Assembly (NCBI GenBank): GCA_002716585.1
Contig: PBBL01000069.1
Coordinates: 1-64,000, forward strand
Source: Myxococcales bacterium
Lineage (GTDB): Bacteria > Myxococcota_A > Bradymonadia > Bradymonadales > GCA-2716585
Length of the DNA: 64,000 nt
Direction: 5' to 3'
A program made the position numbers and the translations under genes. Positions 12,419 to 20,653 of the stretch are shown here, piece after piece; positions within the stretch are counted from its first letter, which is position 1; each line of letters starts with the position of its first letter. Below the pieces are notes generated by a model that saw nothing but the letters and a program-made list of their open reading frames with translations, ran no database searches and was not told the DNA's origin.

Positions 12419-12442
12419 CGCCCCGGCCTTGAGGCCGGGGCG
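12419..12442 (+). terminator. GC-rich hairpin terminator
   Basis: Ten-base arms CGCCCCGGCC and GGCCGGGGCG flank a TTGA loop about 80 bp after the lipoprotein stop. There is no T-run. It lies between convergent transcription units and could serve either. Confidence 0.6.
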
Positions 12443-12564
12443 CTGTGTGGGAAGTTGGCTTGGAGTTGGGGGAGAAGCCGTTTCGGTAGGAAATTTAGGG
12501 TAGGAGACCAGGTCGCACAAAGTCTGGCCCAGAAGGTACCCTCTATAAGAGAAGGTAAATTGTA

Positions 12565-12770
12565 AGGTGGGAGTGTCGGGCCTGTTCCCGACAGGTGAAG
12601 TGCCCTACGACGCCCCGTCCATAAGGACAGCTAGCCGATAGGGATGCACGGGAAGGTCCCACAACCTCCCCCCCAACTCCAAGACGACTTCCCTCGTAAG
12701 TGGGTGATGCCAATGTAGCACCCGAAACCCCCGCGTTGCAAGGGGCAACTTATTTTCAGGTATACACCCG
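12565..12770 (-). ncRNA. Candidate structured RNA in a gene-free, less GC-rich gap
   Basis: The 556-bp gap 12340-12895 between converging genes lacks a believable protein gene. On the minus strand a TATACC hexamer (plus 12759-12764) could be a minus-10 element. The roughly 195 bases that follow hold several hairpins: GGGTG/CACCC with a 14-base loop, GTCC-ATAA-GGAC type, and TGTCGGG/CCCGACA. The segment CACTTCACC followed at once by a hairpin, and the total size, recall the 3' half of 6S RNA. I could not find a closing stem between the ends, so the 6S idea is weak. Strand and ends are inferred. Confidence 0.25.
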
Positions 12771-12895
12771 CAACAGTCTCGGTGTGTGCAACGCATGAAT
12801 GCAAGTTCATCTTCCAGATCCTGACCCAAAAATCAACTTCTTGTTGGGAAAAATGTTCAACCTCCTCAAATGGATGAACATAAAGCCAGCCCCCC

Positions 12896-15800
12896 TCAGC
12901 GGCCCCCGGCCTCGTGCCCGACCAGGCGGTAGAGGTTGCTGACGGCGAGCTGATAATCCAGCTCCTCGCGGGCCAGGTTGATGCGCGCGGCGCTGAGCGA
13001 GTTCTCCGAGGTGATGACGTCGATCTGGGGGACCGCGCCCACCTTGTAGCCGTCCGCGGCCTGGGAGAACGCCTTGGCGGCGAGCGCCACCTCCTGACGC
13101 GAGGCGATGATCTGGAGGCGCTTCAGATCGACCTCCTGGTACGCCTGGGCGACCTCGGCTTCGAGGTTGCGCTCGATCTTCTCAATCTCCAGGGCGGCCT
13201 GGCGGGACCGCGACTGGTTGGCCTTGAGCGTCGCCTCGCGGTCGCCGCCGTCGTACAGCTCCCAGGTCGCGACGAGCTGGAAGTTCCAGAAGAAGGTCTG
13301 CGGGTTGAAGGCGGTCGAGGGCTGGCGCGTACCGTTGAGCCGCGCCACCAGCGTCGGGGCGTAGCGCCACCAGGTGCCGTCGACCTCGTTGTCGATCGAC
13401 TCCAGCTGGAGCCGCCGCGCGTTGAGGTCGGCGCGCTCGCGCTTCGCCTCCTCCAGCAGCTCGGCGGCCGAGGGGGGCTCGGCGGGCTGCCCGGGCTCGA
13501 CCACGTCGAAGTCCGGCGGTGAGTTGAGCAGCACCGCGAGCCCCTCCCGGGCGGTGAGCCAGCTCAGGCGGTTGGTCGCCAGCTCCTTGCGCGCCTTGAT
13601 CACCTCGACCTCGGCCCGGGTGACCTCGAACTCGGTCCCCGCCCCCGCCTCGAAGCGCGCCTTCGCCGCGGTGTAGAGCACCTCCTGGGACGCCAGCGAG
13701 GTCTCGGCGATGTCGCGCAGCCGCTTGAGCGCCAGGAGCTGGTAGTAGGTGCTGGTCGTCACCTCCACGAGCTGGTTCTTGACCTGATCGCCCGTCAGCC
13801 CCTCCAGCTCCTCGGCGATGTAGGCGTTGCGCAGCAACGGGATCGCCTGCCCGTTGAAGACCGTGATCTGGACCGTCCCCTGCCACACCAGCTGATCCTG
13901 CGGCCGAATGACCCCGATCCCCGGTTGAGCGATCTCCTCATCGAAGCGCGTGTAGGTGCCCTGGAGCGTGACGCTGGGCAGCAGCAGCGCCCAGGCCTGC
14001 CCCTGGAGCGTCTGAGCCTGCACGAGGCGCTCCTCGGAGAGCTTGACGTCCAGGTTGGCCTCGACGACCTCCTGCTGCGCCTGAGCGAGCGTCAGCGTAC
14101 GTGACGACGGGATCTCCACCTCGGGGATGGTCACCTCGCCGATCGGCGGCGGCGCGGGCGCCGTGGCCTCCTGGGCGCTGGCGGCGCTGGGGCTGAAAGC
14201 GAACCAGATCGCCACCGAGCCGCCCACCGCCAGCAGGAACAGCCCCGCCAGCCGCCCGGTCTGCACCCCGGGCTGGCTGTCGCCGCCGCCCGAGCCGGTG
14301 TTGGGGTCGGAGTCGAAGCGGTCGGCGAGGCGCTGAAAGAGGCGCCCGACGTCGTCGGCGAGGGAGTACATGACGGGGACCATGACCAGGGTGAGCACCG
14401 TGGCGACGATCAGGCCGCTGGTCACGGTGCTCGCCATGGAGCTCCACATCTCCACCGACTTGCCGCCGATGATCAGGCGCATGTTGACGAAGTCGACCGA
14501 CACCCCGATCACCATCGGCACCAACCCGAGCACCGTGGTGACGGCAGTCAGGAGGACGGGGCGGAAGCGCACCAGCCCCGCCTGGACGATCGCCTTCTCG
14601 CGATCGTAGCCGCGGTCGCGCAGCTGGTTGATGTAGTCGATCAGGACGATGGCGTTGTTGACGACCACCCCGGCCAGCGAGATGATCCCGATCCCCACCA
14701 TGATGATGCCGAACGGCGTCCCAGTCAGGATCAGCCCCCAGAGCACCCCGATGAGGCTCAGCACGACCGAGCCCACGATCACCATCGGCTGGAGGATCGA
14801 GTTGAACTGGGTCACGAGCACGAGCGTGATCAGAAACAGCGCGATCAGCAGCGCTCGCCCCAGGAACTCCTGGGACTCCTGCTGGTCCTGCTGCTCTCCG
14901 GTGAACCGCGTCGAGTAGCCGGGCGGCAGCGAGAACTCGGCGAGGTCGGCGGTGATCTGCTTGCGCAGGTTGTCGGCGAGGTAGCCGTCGGCGGCGTTCG
15001 CCTCGATCGTGACCACCCGGTCCAGATCGACGTGGCGGATCGTGCCGGTGCCGCCCGAGGTCTTCAGCTCGGCCAGCTCCCGCAGCGGGACCTGCGCCCC
15101 GTCACGACCGGGCACGGTCAGCGAGGAGATGTCGTCCACGCTCTGCCGGTAGCGCTTCTCCAGGCGCACCACGACGTCGTACTCGTCCTCGCCGTCGCGG
15201 ATCTTGGTCGCGGTCGTGCCGTTGACCGCCGAGCGCACGGTGTTGGCGATCAGCGAGGTGCTCACCCCGGTGAGCGCGGCCTGGCGGCGGTTGACCTCGA
15301 CCCGGATCTCGGGGCGACCGCTCACGAAGTCGTCCTTGAGGTCCACGACCCCTTCGATCTTCTTGATGCGGTCGCGGATCTGCCGCGACAGCTCCCCGAG
15401 GGTCTGGTAGTCCTCGCCGATGATCTCCAGGTTGATCGGGGAGCCTGACGGCGGCCCCATCCCCTCGGTCTGCACCTCGAACTCCGCCCCGGCCACCTTC
15501 GCCGTGTAGGCGCGGATCGCGTTGAGGGTGTCGTCCGGGTCCTCGACGAGGTCGTCCGTGTCGGGGAACTCCATGACCAGGCGGGTCGTGTTGGGGCTCG
15601 ACGCCCCGCCGCCCGCCATCGGGTTGCCCCCGCCGCTGATGCCCACCTCGCTGACGACGTTGTTGACGTTCTCCTTGCCCATGAGCATCGCCTCCAGGTG
15701 GCGCGCCATGTCGTCGGTCGCCTCCAGGCGGGTCCCGTCCGGGCCCTTGGCGATCACGAAGGCGCGATCCGGCGTGACGCTCGGGAAGAACTCGATGCCG

Positions 15801-17434
15801 TGGTTGAGCACGCCGTAGGCCGCGAACGTCCCGAACAGCGCCCCCGTCGCCAGGATCATCACGATCACCCGGTGGCGGATCGACCACTCCAGGCTGACGC
15901 GGTAGAAGTTGTAGACGAAGTTGTCGGGCACGTCCTCGTCGCTCGTCCCCTCGGTGCCGAGCTTGACGCGCAGGAGCGTGCTGCACAGCACCGGGTTGAT
16001 GATCAGCGCCACGAACAGCGAGCTGATCAGCACGATGATGACCGTCAGCGGCAGGTAGCCCATGAAGTCGCCCATCACCCCGGGCCAGAACAGCATCGGC
16101 GCGAACGCCGCGACGGTCGTCGCCGTCGAGCTGATCACCGGCCAGCCGACCTCCGCGACGCCGTCCCGCGCCGCGTCGACGCGGCTCTTGCCCGACGTGG
16201 CGTGGCGGTAGATGTTCTCCACCACGACGATCGCGTTGTCGACCAGCATCCCCAGCGCCAGCACCAGCGAGAACAGCACCACCATGTTGAGCGTCACCCC
16301 GAGGACCGCCAGCACCACGAAGCTCACCAGCATCGACAGCGGGATCGCCGCCCCGACGAAGAAGCTGTTGCGCGCCCCGCCCATGAAGAAGAACAGCACC
16401 CCGACCACCAGGATCAGCCCGGTGAGGATGTTGTTCTCCAGGTCCGACACCATCGAGCGGATCTGCTTGGAGTTGTCCGCCGTCACCGCCACCTTGACCC
16501 CGTGCGGCATCGTGTCCCGCTGGTAGGCGGCGAGGATCGACTTGACCTCGTCCGTGATCCGGATCAGGTTCTCCCCGGCGCGCTTCTGGATCGACAGCGA
16601 CACGTTCGTCTCGCCCTGGAAGCGCGAGTAGGTCGTCGGCTCCTTGAAGCCGTCCACCACGTCCGCCACGTCGCGGATGAAGATCGGCTGCCCCCCCTTC
16701 TCCTTGATCACCAGGTCGCGGATCGGCTGCACCGTCTTGAACTCGCCGTCGATCCGCACCAGGTAGCTCAGCTCGCCCATGTCGACCGAGCCGCCCGGCA
16801 GGTTGACGTTCTCGCGCTGGAGGGTGTTGATCACGTCCGTCAGCGACAGCCCGTAGTGCTCCAGCTGCCTCGGCTTGACGGTCACCTGGATCTCGCGCTC
16901 CAGCCCACCCGTCACGACGACGTCGAGGACCCCCTGGATCCCCTCGAACTCCTCCTCCAGGTCCTCGGCAACCCGCTTCAGGAGCACCTGATCGGCCTCG
17001 CCGTACAGGTTGACCAGGATGATCGGCAGCTCCGAGAAGTTGATCTCGGTGATCGTCGAGTCCTCGGCGTCGGGCGGCAGGTCCGGCTCGGCGGCGTCCA
17101 CCTTCTCGCGGATCTTCTGGAGGGCGTCGTCGATGACCACCTTGGGCTGGAACTTGACCGTGATGATCGAGACCCCCTCGGCGGAGGAGGAGGTGATCTC
17201 ATCGACGTCCTTGAGCCCCTTGAGTTCGCGCTCCAGCGGCTGGGTCACCAGCGACTCGATGTCCGCCGGGGCCACCCCGTAGTAGGGGGTGCTGACCACC
17301 ACGAGCGGGATCGTGACGTCCGGCGCCGCCTCGCGCGGGAGGCTGACGTAGGCCAAAAAGCCGCCCACGACGACCATCAGGATCAGGACGTAGACCGCGA
17401 CGGCGTGGTCGATGCTGAAGTTCGTTGGCTTCAT
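12896..17434 (-). CDS. RND efflux permease fused to a TolC-family outer-membrane channel
   Basis: One uninterrupted frame of 1512 residues encodes two full-length proteins. Residues 1 to about 1045 are a complete HAE1-type RND permease: N-terminal helix, porter domains, the Asp-bearing TM4 (LGMLVDNAIVVVENI) and a second bundle with VVNNAIVLIDY. A Gly/Ser/Asp linker follows, then a hydrophobic stretch (about 1061-1080) ending in the signal-peptidase-like AASA/Q near residue 1087. The last 425 residues are a TolC/OEP protein (TLAQAQQEVVEANLDVKLSEERL opening, repeated long helices). The ATG at 17434 overlaps the upstream adaptor stop (ATGA), so a longer start is rejected. Inference: the extra helix carries the C-terminus into the periplasm, where cleavage would free the channel. 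Confidence 0.92.
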   Translation of the reverse strand: MKPTNFSIDHAVAVYVLILMVVVGGFLAYVSLPREAAPDVTIPLVVVSTPYYGVAPADIESLVTQPLERELKGLKDVDEITSSSAEGVSIITVKFQPKVVIDDALQKIREKVDAAEPDLPPDAEDSTITEINFSELPIILVNLYGEADQVLLKRVAEDLEEEFEGIQGVLDVVVTGGLEREIQVTVKPRQLEHYGLSLTDVINTLQRENVNLPGGSVDMGELSYLVRIDGEFKTVQPIRDLVIKEKGGQPIFIRDVADVVDGFKEPTTYSRFQGETNVSLSIQKRAGENLIRITDEVKSILAAYQRDTMPHGVKVAVTADNSKQIRSMVSDLENNILTGLILVVGVLFFFMGGARNSFFVGAAIPLSMLVSFVVLAVLGVTLNMVVLFSLVLALGMLVDNAIVVVENIYRHATSGKSRVDAARDGVAEVGWPVISSTATTVAAFAPMLFWPGVMGDFMGYLPLTVIIVLISSLFVALIINPVLCSTLLRVKLGTEGTSDEDVPDNFVYNFYRVSLEWSIRHRVIVMILATGALFGTFAAYGVLNHGIEFFPSVTPDRAFVIAKGPDGTRLEATDDMARHLEAMLMGKENVNNVVSEVGISGGGNPMAGGGASSPNTTRLVMEFPDTDDLVEDPDDTLNAIRAYTAKVAGAEFEVQTEGMGPPSGSPINLEIIGEDYQTLGELSRQIRDRIKKIEGVVDLKDDFVSGRPEIRVEVNRRQAALTGVSTSLIANTVRSAVNGTTATKIRDGEDEYDVVVRLEKRYRQSVDDISSLTVPGRDGAQVPLRELAELKTSGGTGTIRHVDLDRVVTIEANAADGYLADNLRKQITADLAEFSLPPGYSTRFTGEQQDQQESQEFLGRALLIALFLITLVLVTQFNSILQPMVIVGSVVLSLIGVLWGLILTGTPFGIIMVGIGIISLAGVVVNNAIVLIDYINQLRDRGYDREKAIVQAGLVRFRPVLLTAVTTVLGLVPMVIGVSVDFVNMRLIIGGKSVEMWSSMASTVTSGLIVATVLTLVMVPVMYSLADDVGRLFQRLADRFDSDPNTGSGGGDSQPGVQTGRLAGLFLLAVGGSVAIWFAFSPSAASAQEATAPAPPPIGEVTIPEVEIPSSRTLTLAQAQQEVVEANLDVKLSEERLVQAQTLQGQAWALLLPSVTLQGTYTRFDEEIAQPGIGVIRPQDQLVWQGTVQITVFNGQAIPLLRNAYIAEELEGLTGDQVKNQLVEVTTSTYYQLLALKRLRDIAETSLASQEVLYTAAKARFEAGAGTEFEVTRAEVEVIKARKELATNRLSWLTAREGLAVLLNSPPDFDVVEPGQPAEPPSAAELLEEAKRERADLNARRLQLESIDNEVDGTWWRYAPTLVARLNGTRQPSTAFNPQTFFWNFQLVATWELYDGGDREATLKANQSRSRQAALEIEKIERNLEAEVAQAYQEVDLKRLQIIASRQEVALAAKAFSQAADGYKVGAVPQIDVITSENSLSAARINLAREELDYQLAVSNLYRLVGHEAGGR

Positions 17435-18639
17435 TGACCGGCCTCCTGCGACTTGCCAGGCAGCCTGACCCCGTCGCGCTCGGCCAGCGAGGCCTCCTGC
17501 GCCGCGAACGCCTTCGCGCAGCACGGCGTGTTCTCGGTGACCTCCACCGGCTCGCCGTTGGTCAGGAACTGCTGCCCCGTCACCACCAGCTCCTCGCCCA
17601 GCGACAGCCCCTCCTTGATCAGCACGTACGCGCCCTTGCCCTCACTGAGCTTCACCCGGCGCTGCTCGACCTTGCCGCCCTTGTGGACGAACAGCGACGA
17701 GCCCTGCGGCGACTCCAGCAGCGCCATCCGAGGCACGAGCACCCCCGCCTCATAGTGGGCCGTCGGCAGGATGACGTCCGCCCGCATGCCGGGCCGGATC
17801 GCGTGCTCGGCGTTGTCGATCTCGATCTGGACCGGGAAGGTGCGGCTGTTCGTGTTGGCCTGGACCCCGATCCGCCGGATGCGCCCCTTGACCTCCTTGT
17901 TCAGGGCGGTCACCCGCACCACGACCTCGCGGCCCTCCTTGGCGTAGAGCAGCTCGGACTCAGGCAGCCCGGCCCGCACCACGATGGTGTCGTAGTTGAC
18001 GATCGTCGCGATCGGCGTCCCCGGCCCGGCGTACTCGCCCTGCTCGATGTGGACCTGATCGACGATCCCCTCCAGCGGCGTCACCGCCGTGCTCTTGCTG
18101 ATCCCGACCCGGGTCAGCCGCAGGTTGTAGCGCGCGTTGTCCACCTGGAGCTTCGCCCGCTCCCGGTCCGCGGGCGTCGCCAGCCCCTTCTCGAACAGCT
18201 CCTCGGTCCGCTTGAGGTCCCGCTCCGCCTGCTCCAGCGCGACGCGCAGCTGACCGGAGCGGGTCGCGTCCGAGCGGACGTCCAGCCGCACCAGCCACTG
18301 ACCCTCCTTGACCCGCTCGCCCTCCTTGAAGTTGACCGCGATCACCCGCCCGGGGTTCTCCGCCGAGACCGTCACCGTGTCCTCGGCCTCGGTCTCGCCC
18401 GTGAGCAGCTCGTAGTCCGTGAACGCCACCGGCTCGATCGTCGCCGTCTGGATCCGCGTCACCCGGTTCTCCGGCTCCACCGCGTTCGCCGCGCCGTCCC
18501 CCTCCTTGTCACCGCCGCCGCAGCCGCTCATGAGCTGCGCCAGCGCCACGGTCAGGATCAACAACAAGGCACCACGCAGGTGCGCCGCCCGTGGCCTGAC
18601 TGGCTCCTCGGACACCATCGACTCGTCACCACCCTCCAT
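17431..18639 (-). CDS. Periplasmic adaptor (membrane-fusion) lipoprotein of RND pump
   Basis: The ATG at 18639 has an AGGAGAGG ribosome site four bases upstream; an upstream start would run into the tetR end. The protein begins with a lipoprotein signal ending LMSGCGGG. The mature part has the adaptor order: a lipoyl half (ENPGRVIAVNFKEGERVKEG), a coiled hairpin (LEQAERDLKRTEELFEKGLATPAD), the second lipoyl half (TPLEGIVDQVHIEQGEY), then beta-barrel and membrane-proximal domains. Family role: bridging the inner-membrane RND trimer and the TolC channel. It is translationally coupled to the RND-TolC fusion by an ATGA overlap and lies 61 bp after tetR, giving a complete tripartite pump in two polypeptides. 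The C-terminal 30 residues contain a CC pair not usual in the family. Confidence 0.9.
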   Translation of the reverse strand: MEGGDESMVSEEPVRPRAAHLRGALLLILTVALAQLMSGCGGGDKEGDGAANAVEPENRVTRIQTATIEPVAFTDYELLTGETEAEDTVTVSAENPGRVIAVNFKEGERVKEGQWLVRLDVRSDATRSGQLRVALEQAERDLKRTEELFEKGLATPADRERAKLQVDNARYNLRLTRVGISKSTAVTPLEGIVDQVHIEQGEYAGPGTPIATIVNYDTIVVRAGLPESELLYAKEGREVVVRVTALNKEVKGRIRRIGVQANTNSRTFPVQIEIDNAEHAIRPGMRADVILPTAHYEAGVLVPRMALLESPQGSSLFVHKGGKVEQRRVKLSEGKGAYVLIKEGLSLGEELVVTGQQFLTNGEPVEVTENTPCCAKAFAAQEASLAERDGVRLPGKSQEAGQ

Positions 18640-18700
18640 CGATCCTCTCCTTTGCTCCACCGATACCACGTGATTCAAACCCCGGAAACCGCCCAACGTG

Positions 18701-19330
18701 TCACCCCTCTCGCCCTGCGCCCGCCATGAACAGCTCCACCAGCGCCTCGGCGGTCTCGCGGTTCAGCTCGACGTCCTCGTGATCCAGGTACTTGAGGATC
18801 GGGTGCATGATCATCCCCCCAAGCAACATCTCCAGCGTGCGCCACGAGCACGGCCGCAGCTCGCCGCGCTCCTGCGCCTCCTGAATCGCCTGCGCCATCA
18901 AGCACTCGTGCTTGTCCGACATCTGCCGCATGCTCGCGATCAGCTGCTTCTCCTCGTCCGGCCCCAGGAAGACCCGAAAGAACAGCCGCGTCGCGTCCGG
19001 GCGCTCCACCACCATCTCGAAGTGGTAGGTGATCAGCTCCACCAGGCGCTCCGAGAACGTCCCCGGCCTGCCCAGGATCTCCGACACCTGGCTCGACAGC
19101 CGATCCATGCTCTCGCTCAGGATCGCCTCGTACAGCTCCACCTTGCTCCCGAAGTAGTAGTACATCATCGGGTTGGTCGCGCCCGCCGCCTGCGTGATCT
19201 CCCGCACCGACGTCGCCGCGTACCCCTTGTCCGCGAACAGCCGCGCCGCCTCCGTCAGGATCCGCTCCCGGATGCTCCCGTCCTCGACCCCCGACAAGGC
19301 CCGCTGCCTCCCTTCAACCTCTTCGGCCAT
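18701..19330 (-). CDS. TetR-family transcriptional repressor of the efflux operon
   Basis: 209 residues. The N-terminal helix-turn-helix is clear at about residues 19-70 (ILTEAARLFADKGYAATSVREITQAAG then a YYYFGSKVELYEAIL helix), followed by an all-helical ligand-binding and dimerisation domain, the normal TetR layout and length. It is the first gene of the operon with the adaptor and the RND-TolC fusion, and three matching palindromes lie just upstream of it, one in the spacer of a probable promoter. That arrangement implies autorepression and derepression by a pump substrate. The ligand is unknown. Confidence 0.92.
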   Translation of the reverse strand: MAEEVEGRQRALSGVEDGSIRERILTEAARLFADKGYAATSVREITQAAGATNPMMYYYFGSKVELYEAILSESMDRLSSQVSEILGRPGTFSERLVELITYHFEMVVERPDATRLFFRVFLGPDEEKQLIASMRQMSDKHECLMAQAIQEAQERGELRPCSWRTLEMLLGGMIMHPILKYLDHEDVELNRETAEALVELFMAGAGREG

Positions 19331-19365
19331 CTCGCTCTACCCCTTTGGCCCCGCGTCCAGCGCTC

Positions 19366-19377
19366 TAACGAACGTTA
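19366..19377. promoter_or_regulatory. TetR operator copy 1
   Basis: TAACGAACGTTA, with five-base arms TAACG/CGTTA around two bases. It lies 36 bp upstream of the tetR start, in the expected leader. Confidence 0.75.
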
Positions 19378-19479
19378 AGCAAACCCGCCCCTGCTCCTCT
19401 CCACCCTCCTTGATGTTCCTCGTCATGCTATGGGTTCGGGGAAAGCTCGGCGTGGATCCACGCCCGGTGATGCATCGAC

Positions 19480-19508
19480 GTTTTATTTAACGCCCGTTAG
19501 GAATGCAA
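19480..19508 (-). promoter_or_regulatory. Probable promoter of the efflux operon with operator copy 2 in the spacer
   Basis: Read on the minus strand, TTGCAT (plus 19503-19508) and TAAAAC (plus 19480-19485) are separated by exactly 17 bases. The spacer is filled by the operator-like TAACGCCCGTTA (19488-19499). A repressor bound there would exclude RNA polymerase, a standard TetR arrangement. Confidence 0.6.
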
Positions 19509-19556
19509 CTGAAAAATTCCGGCCCCTTTAAAAACCGGGACCGGGCCAGCGCGTCC

Positions 19557-19568
19557 TAACGAACGTTA
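19557..19568. promoter_or_regulatory. TetR operator copy 3
   Basis: TAACGAACGTTA, identical to copy 1, 58 bp further upstream than the promoter-embedded copy. Its spacing could support looping or cooperative binding. The rest of the 348-bp gap 19331-19678 shows no gene. Confidence 0.7.
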
Positions 19569-19678
19569 AACATCCTCCACCCGATGTCCACCCCGGCTCG
19601 GGTCGCTTAACACAATTTCATGTAGGAAGGTGACAGGAGGTGTCGCCCGAGGCCACGCGTGACGCCCCTCGGGTTGCC

Positions 19679-20653
19679 TCAGGTCTCGGTGATGAGCTGC
19701 AACGACTTCGGCCGCCCCAGACAGCGGCGGTAGGAGCCGGGGCCTTCGAAGATCCCGATCATCTCCGTCCCCGCGCCCGGCGCGATCCGCACGATGAACC
19801 GGGTCGTCGCCTCCAGGACGGTGTACAGCCCCAGCCCCGCCCCGCCGTCCTTGTGCTCGATCTGATCGTCGCCCTTGCGCAGCCCCCGCAGCAGGTAGCG
19901 CCGCACCGTCTCCGGCGTGAGGCTCCCAAACCGATCGTGGATCGACACCGCCAGCCGCTCCCCGTCGGACGCGAAGCAGAACGTCGCGGCGTCCTCCTGC
20001 GGCAGCTCGACCCCTTCGGTGCGGCTCCGACGCGCGTACCGAAAGGCCCCCGCCTCGTCCACCGGCGCGTTGTAGACCGCGTTGATGATGAACTCGTCGG
20101 CCACGCTCTGTGCCAGCGTCGCGACCCGGCTGTTGACGCCGCGCGCCGCGGCGAAGTCGCCCAGCTCGTCCAGGAGCGGGTCGCGCTGACGGCTCAACGT
20201 CACCTCCCGACGCTCCCCCTCGGCCCCCTCCAGCCAGGGCGCCACGCCCCAGCGCGCGTCGCCCGTCGCCAGTCGCCTGCGCACCCCCAGCGCCACCTGG
20301 CGCCACAGCCCCGCGTCGTGCCACGAGATGAGGTGCGCCACCTCCGCCGCCTCCAGCGCCTCCAGCAGCGCCCCGCCGCCGCGCCGATAGGGGCTGATGA
20401 GCGTCGCCTTGGCGCCCCACCCCCGCGCGCCGAGCGCCGCCAGCGCCGGTTGGACCGCCTCAAGCCCCTCGGGCACCGGCGCCTCCGGGTCGCAGGCCAC
20501 CACCACGGCGCTCGGCGCCTCGTCGGGCGCGTCGGCGCCCGGAGGCGCCGCGATGATCCGCGCGGGCAGCGCCTCCAGGCAGCGCCACAGCGGCTCCAGC
20601 GGCTCGGCGCGCGGCTCCGGGGCGACGATCAGGATCGTGGGGTTGCTCGACAT
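19679..20653 (-). CDS. Receiver-like plus HATPase protein (RsbW/GHKL type)
   Basis: The ATG at 20653 with GAGGG upstream overlaps the previous stop (TGATG); a GTG one codon earlier is also possible. The first 120 residues form a Rossmann-like receiver fold (TILIVAPEPR start) without a clear phosphoacceptor Asp. The C-terminal part is a GHKL ATPase: N-box-like ADEFIINAVYNAP near residue 190 and G-box DGGAGLGLY near 275. There is no histidine-kinase dimerisation domain, which fits a serine kinase/anti-sigma type protein as in partner switching, or a pure ATP-binding adaptor. It is the last of seven co-directional genes that include a STAS protein and a PP2C phosphatase, its expected partners. 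Target sigma factor unknown. Confidence 0.75.
   Translation of the reverse strand: MSSNPTILIVAPEPRAEPLEPLWRCLEALPARIIAAPPGADAPDEAPSAVVVACDPEAPVPEGLEAVQPALAALGARGWGAKATLISPYRRGGGALLEALEAAEVAHLISWHDAGLWRQVALGVRRRLATGDARWGVAPWLEGAEGERREVTLSRQRDPLLDELGDFAAARGVNSRVATLAQSVADEFIINAVYNAPVDEAGAFRYARRSRTEGVELPQEDAATFCFASDGERLAVSIHDRFGSLTPETVRRYLLRGLRKGDDQIEHKDGGAGLGLYTVLEATTRFIVRIAPGAGTEMIGIFEGPGSYRRCLGRPKSLQLITET

Noticed and set aside
12605..12829. A 74-codon minus-strand frame in the low-GC gap
   Set aside because: TTG start, no ribosome site, no recognisable sequence, and it coincides with the hairpin-rich segment. A structured RNA is at least as likely.
15698..17437. Plus-strand His/Arg/Asp-rich frame opposite the RND permease
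   Set aside because: The composition (repeated RHRDDHD-like runs) is the mirror of membrane-helix codons on the other strand; no domain is present.
17435..17524. Thirty-residue N-terminal extension of the RND-TolC fusion
   Set aside because: It lies inside the adaptor gene and has no likeness to RND proteins. The ATG at 17434 overlaps the adaptor stop as ATGA and starts the standard first membrane helix.
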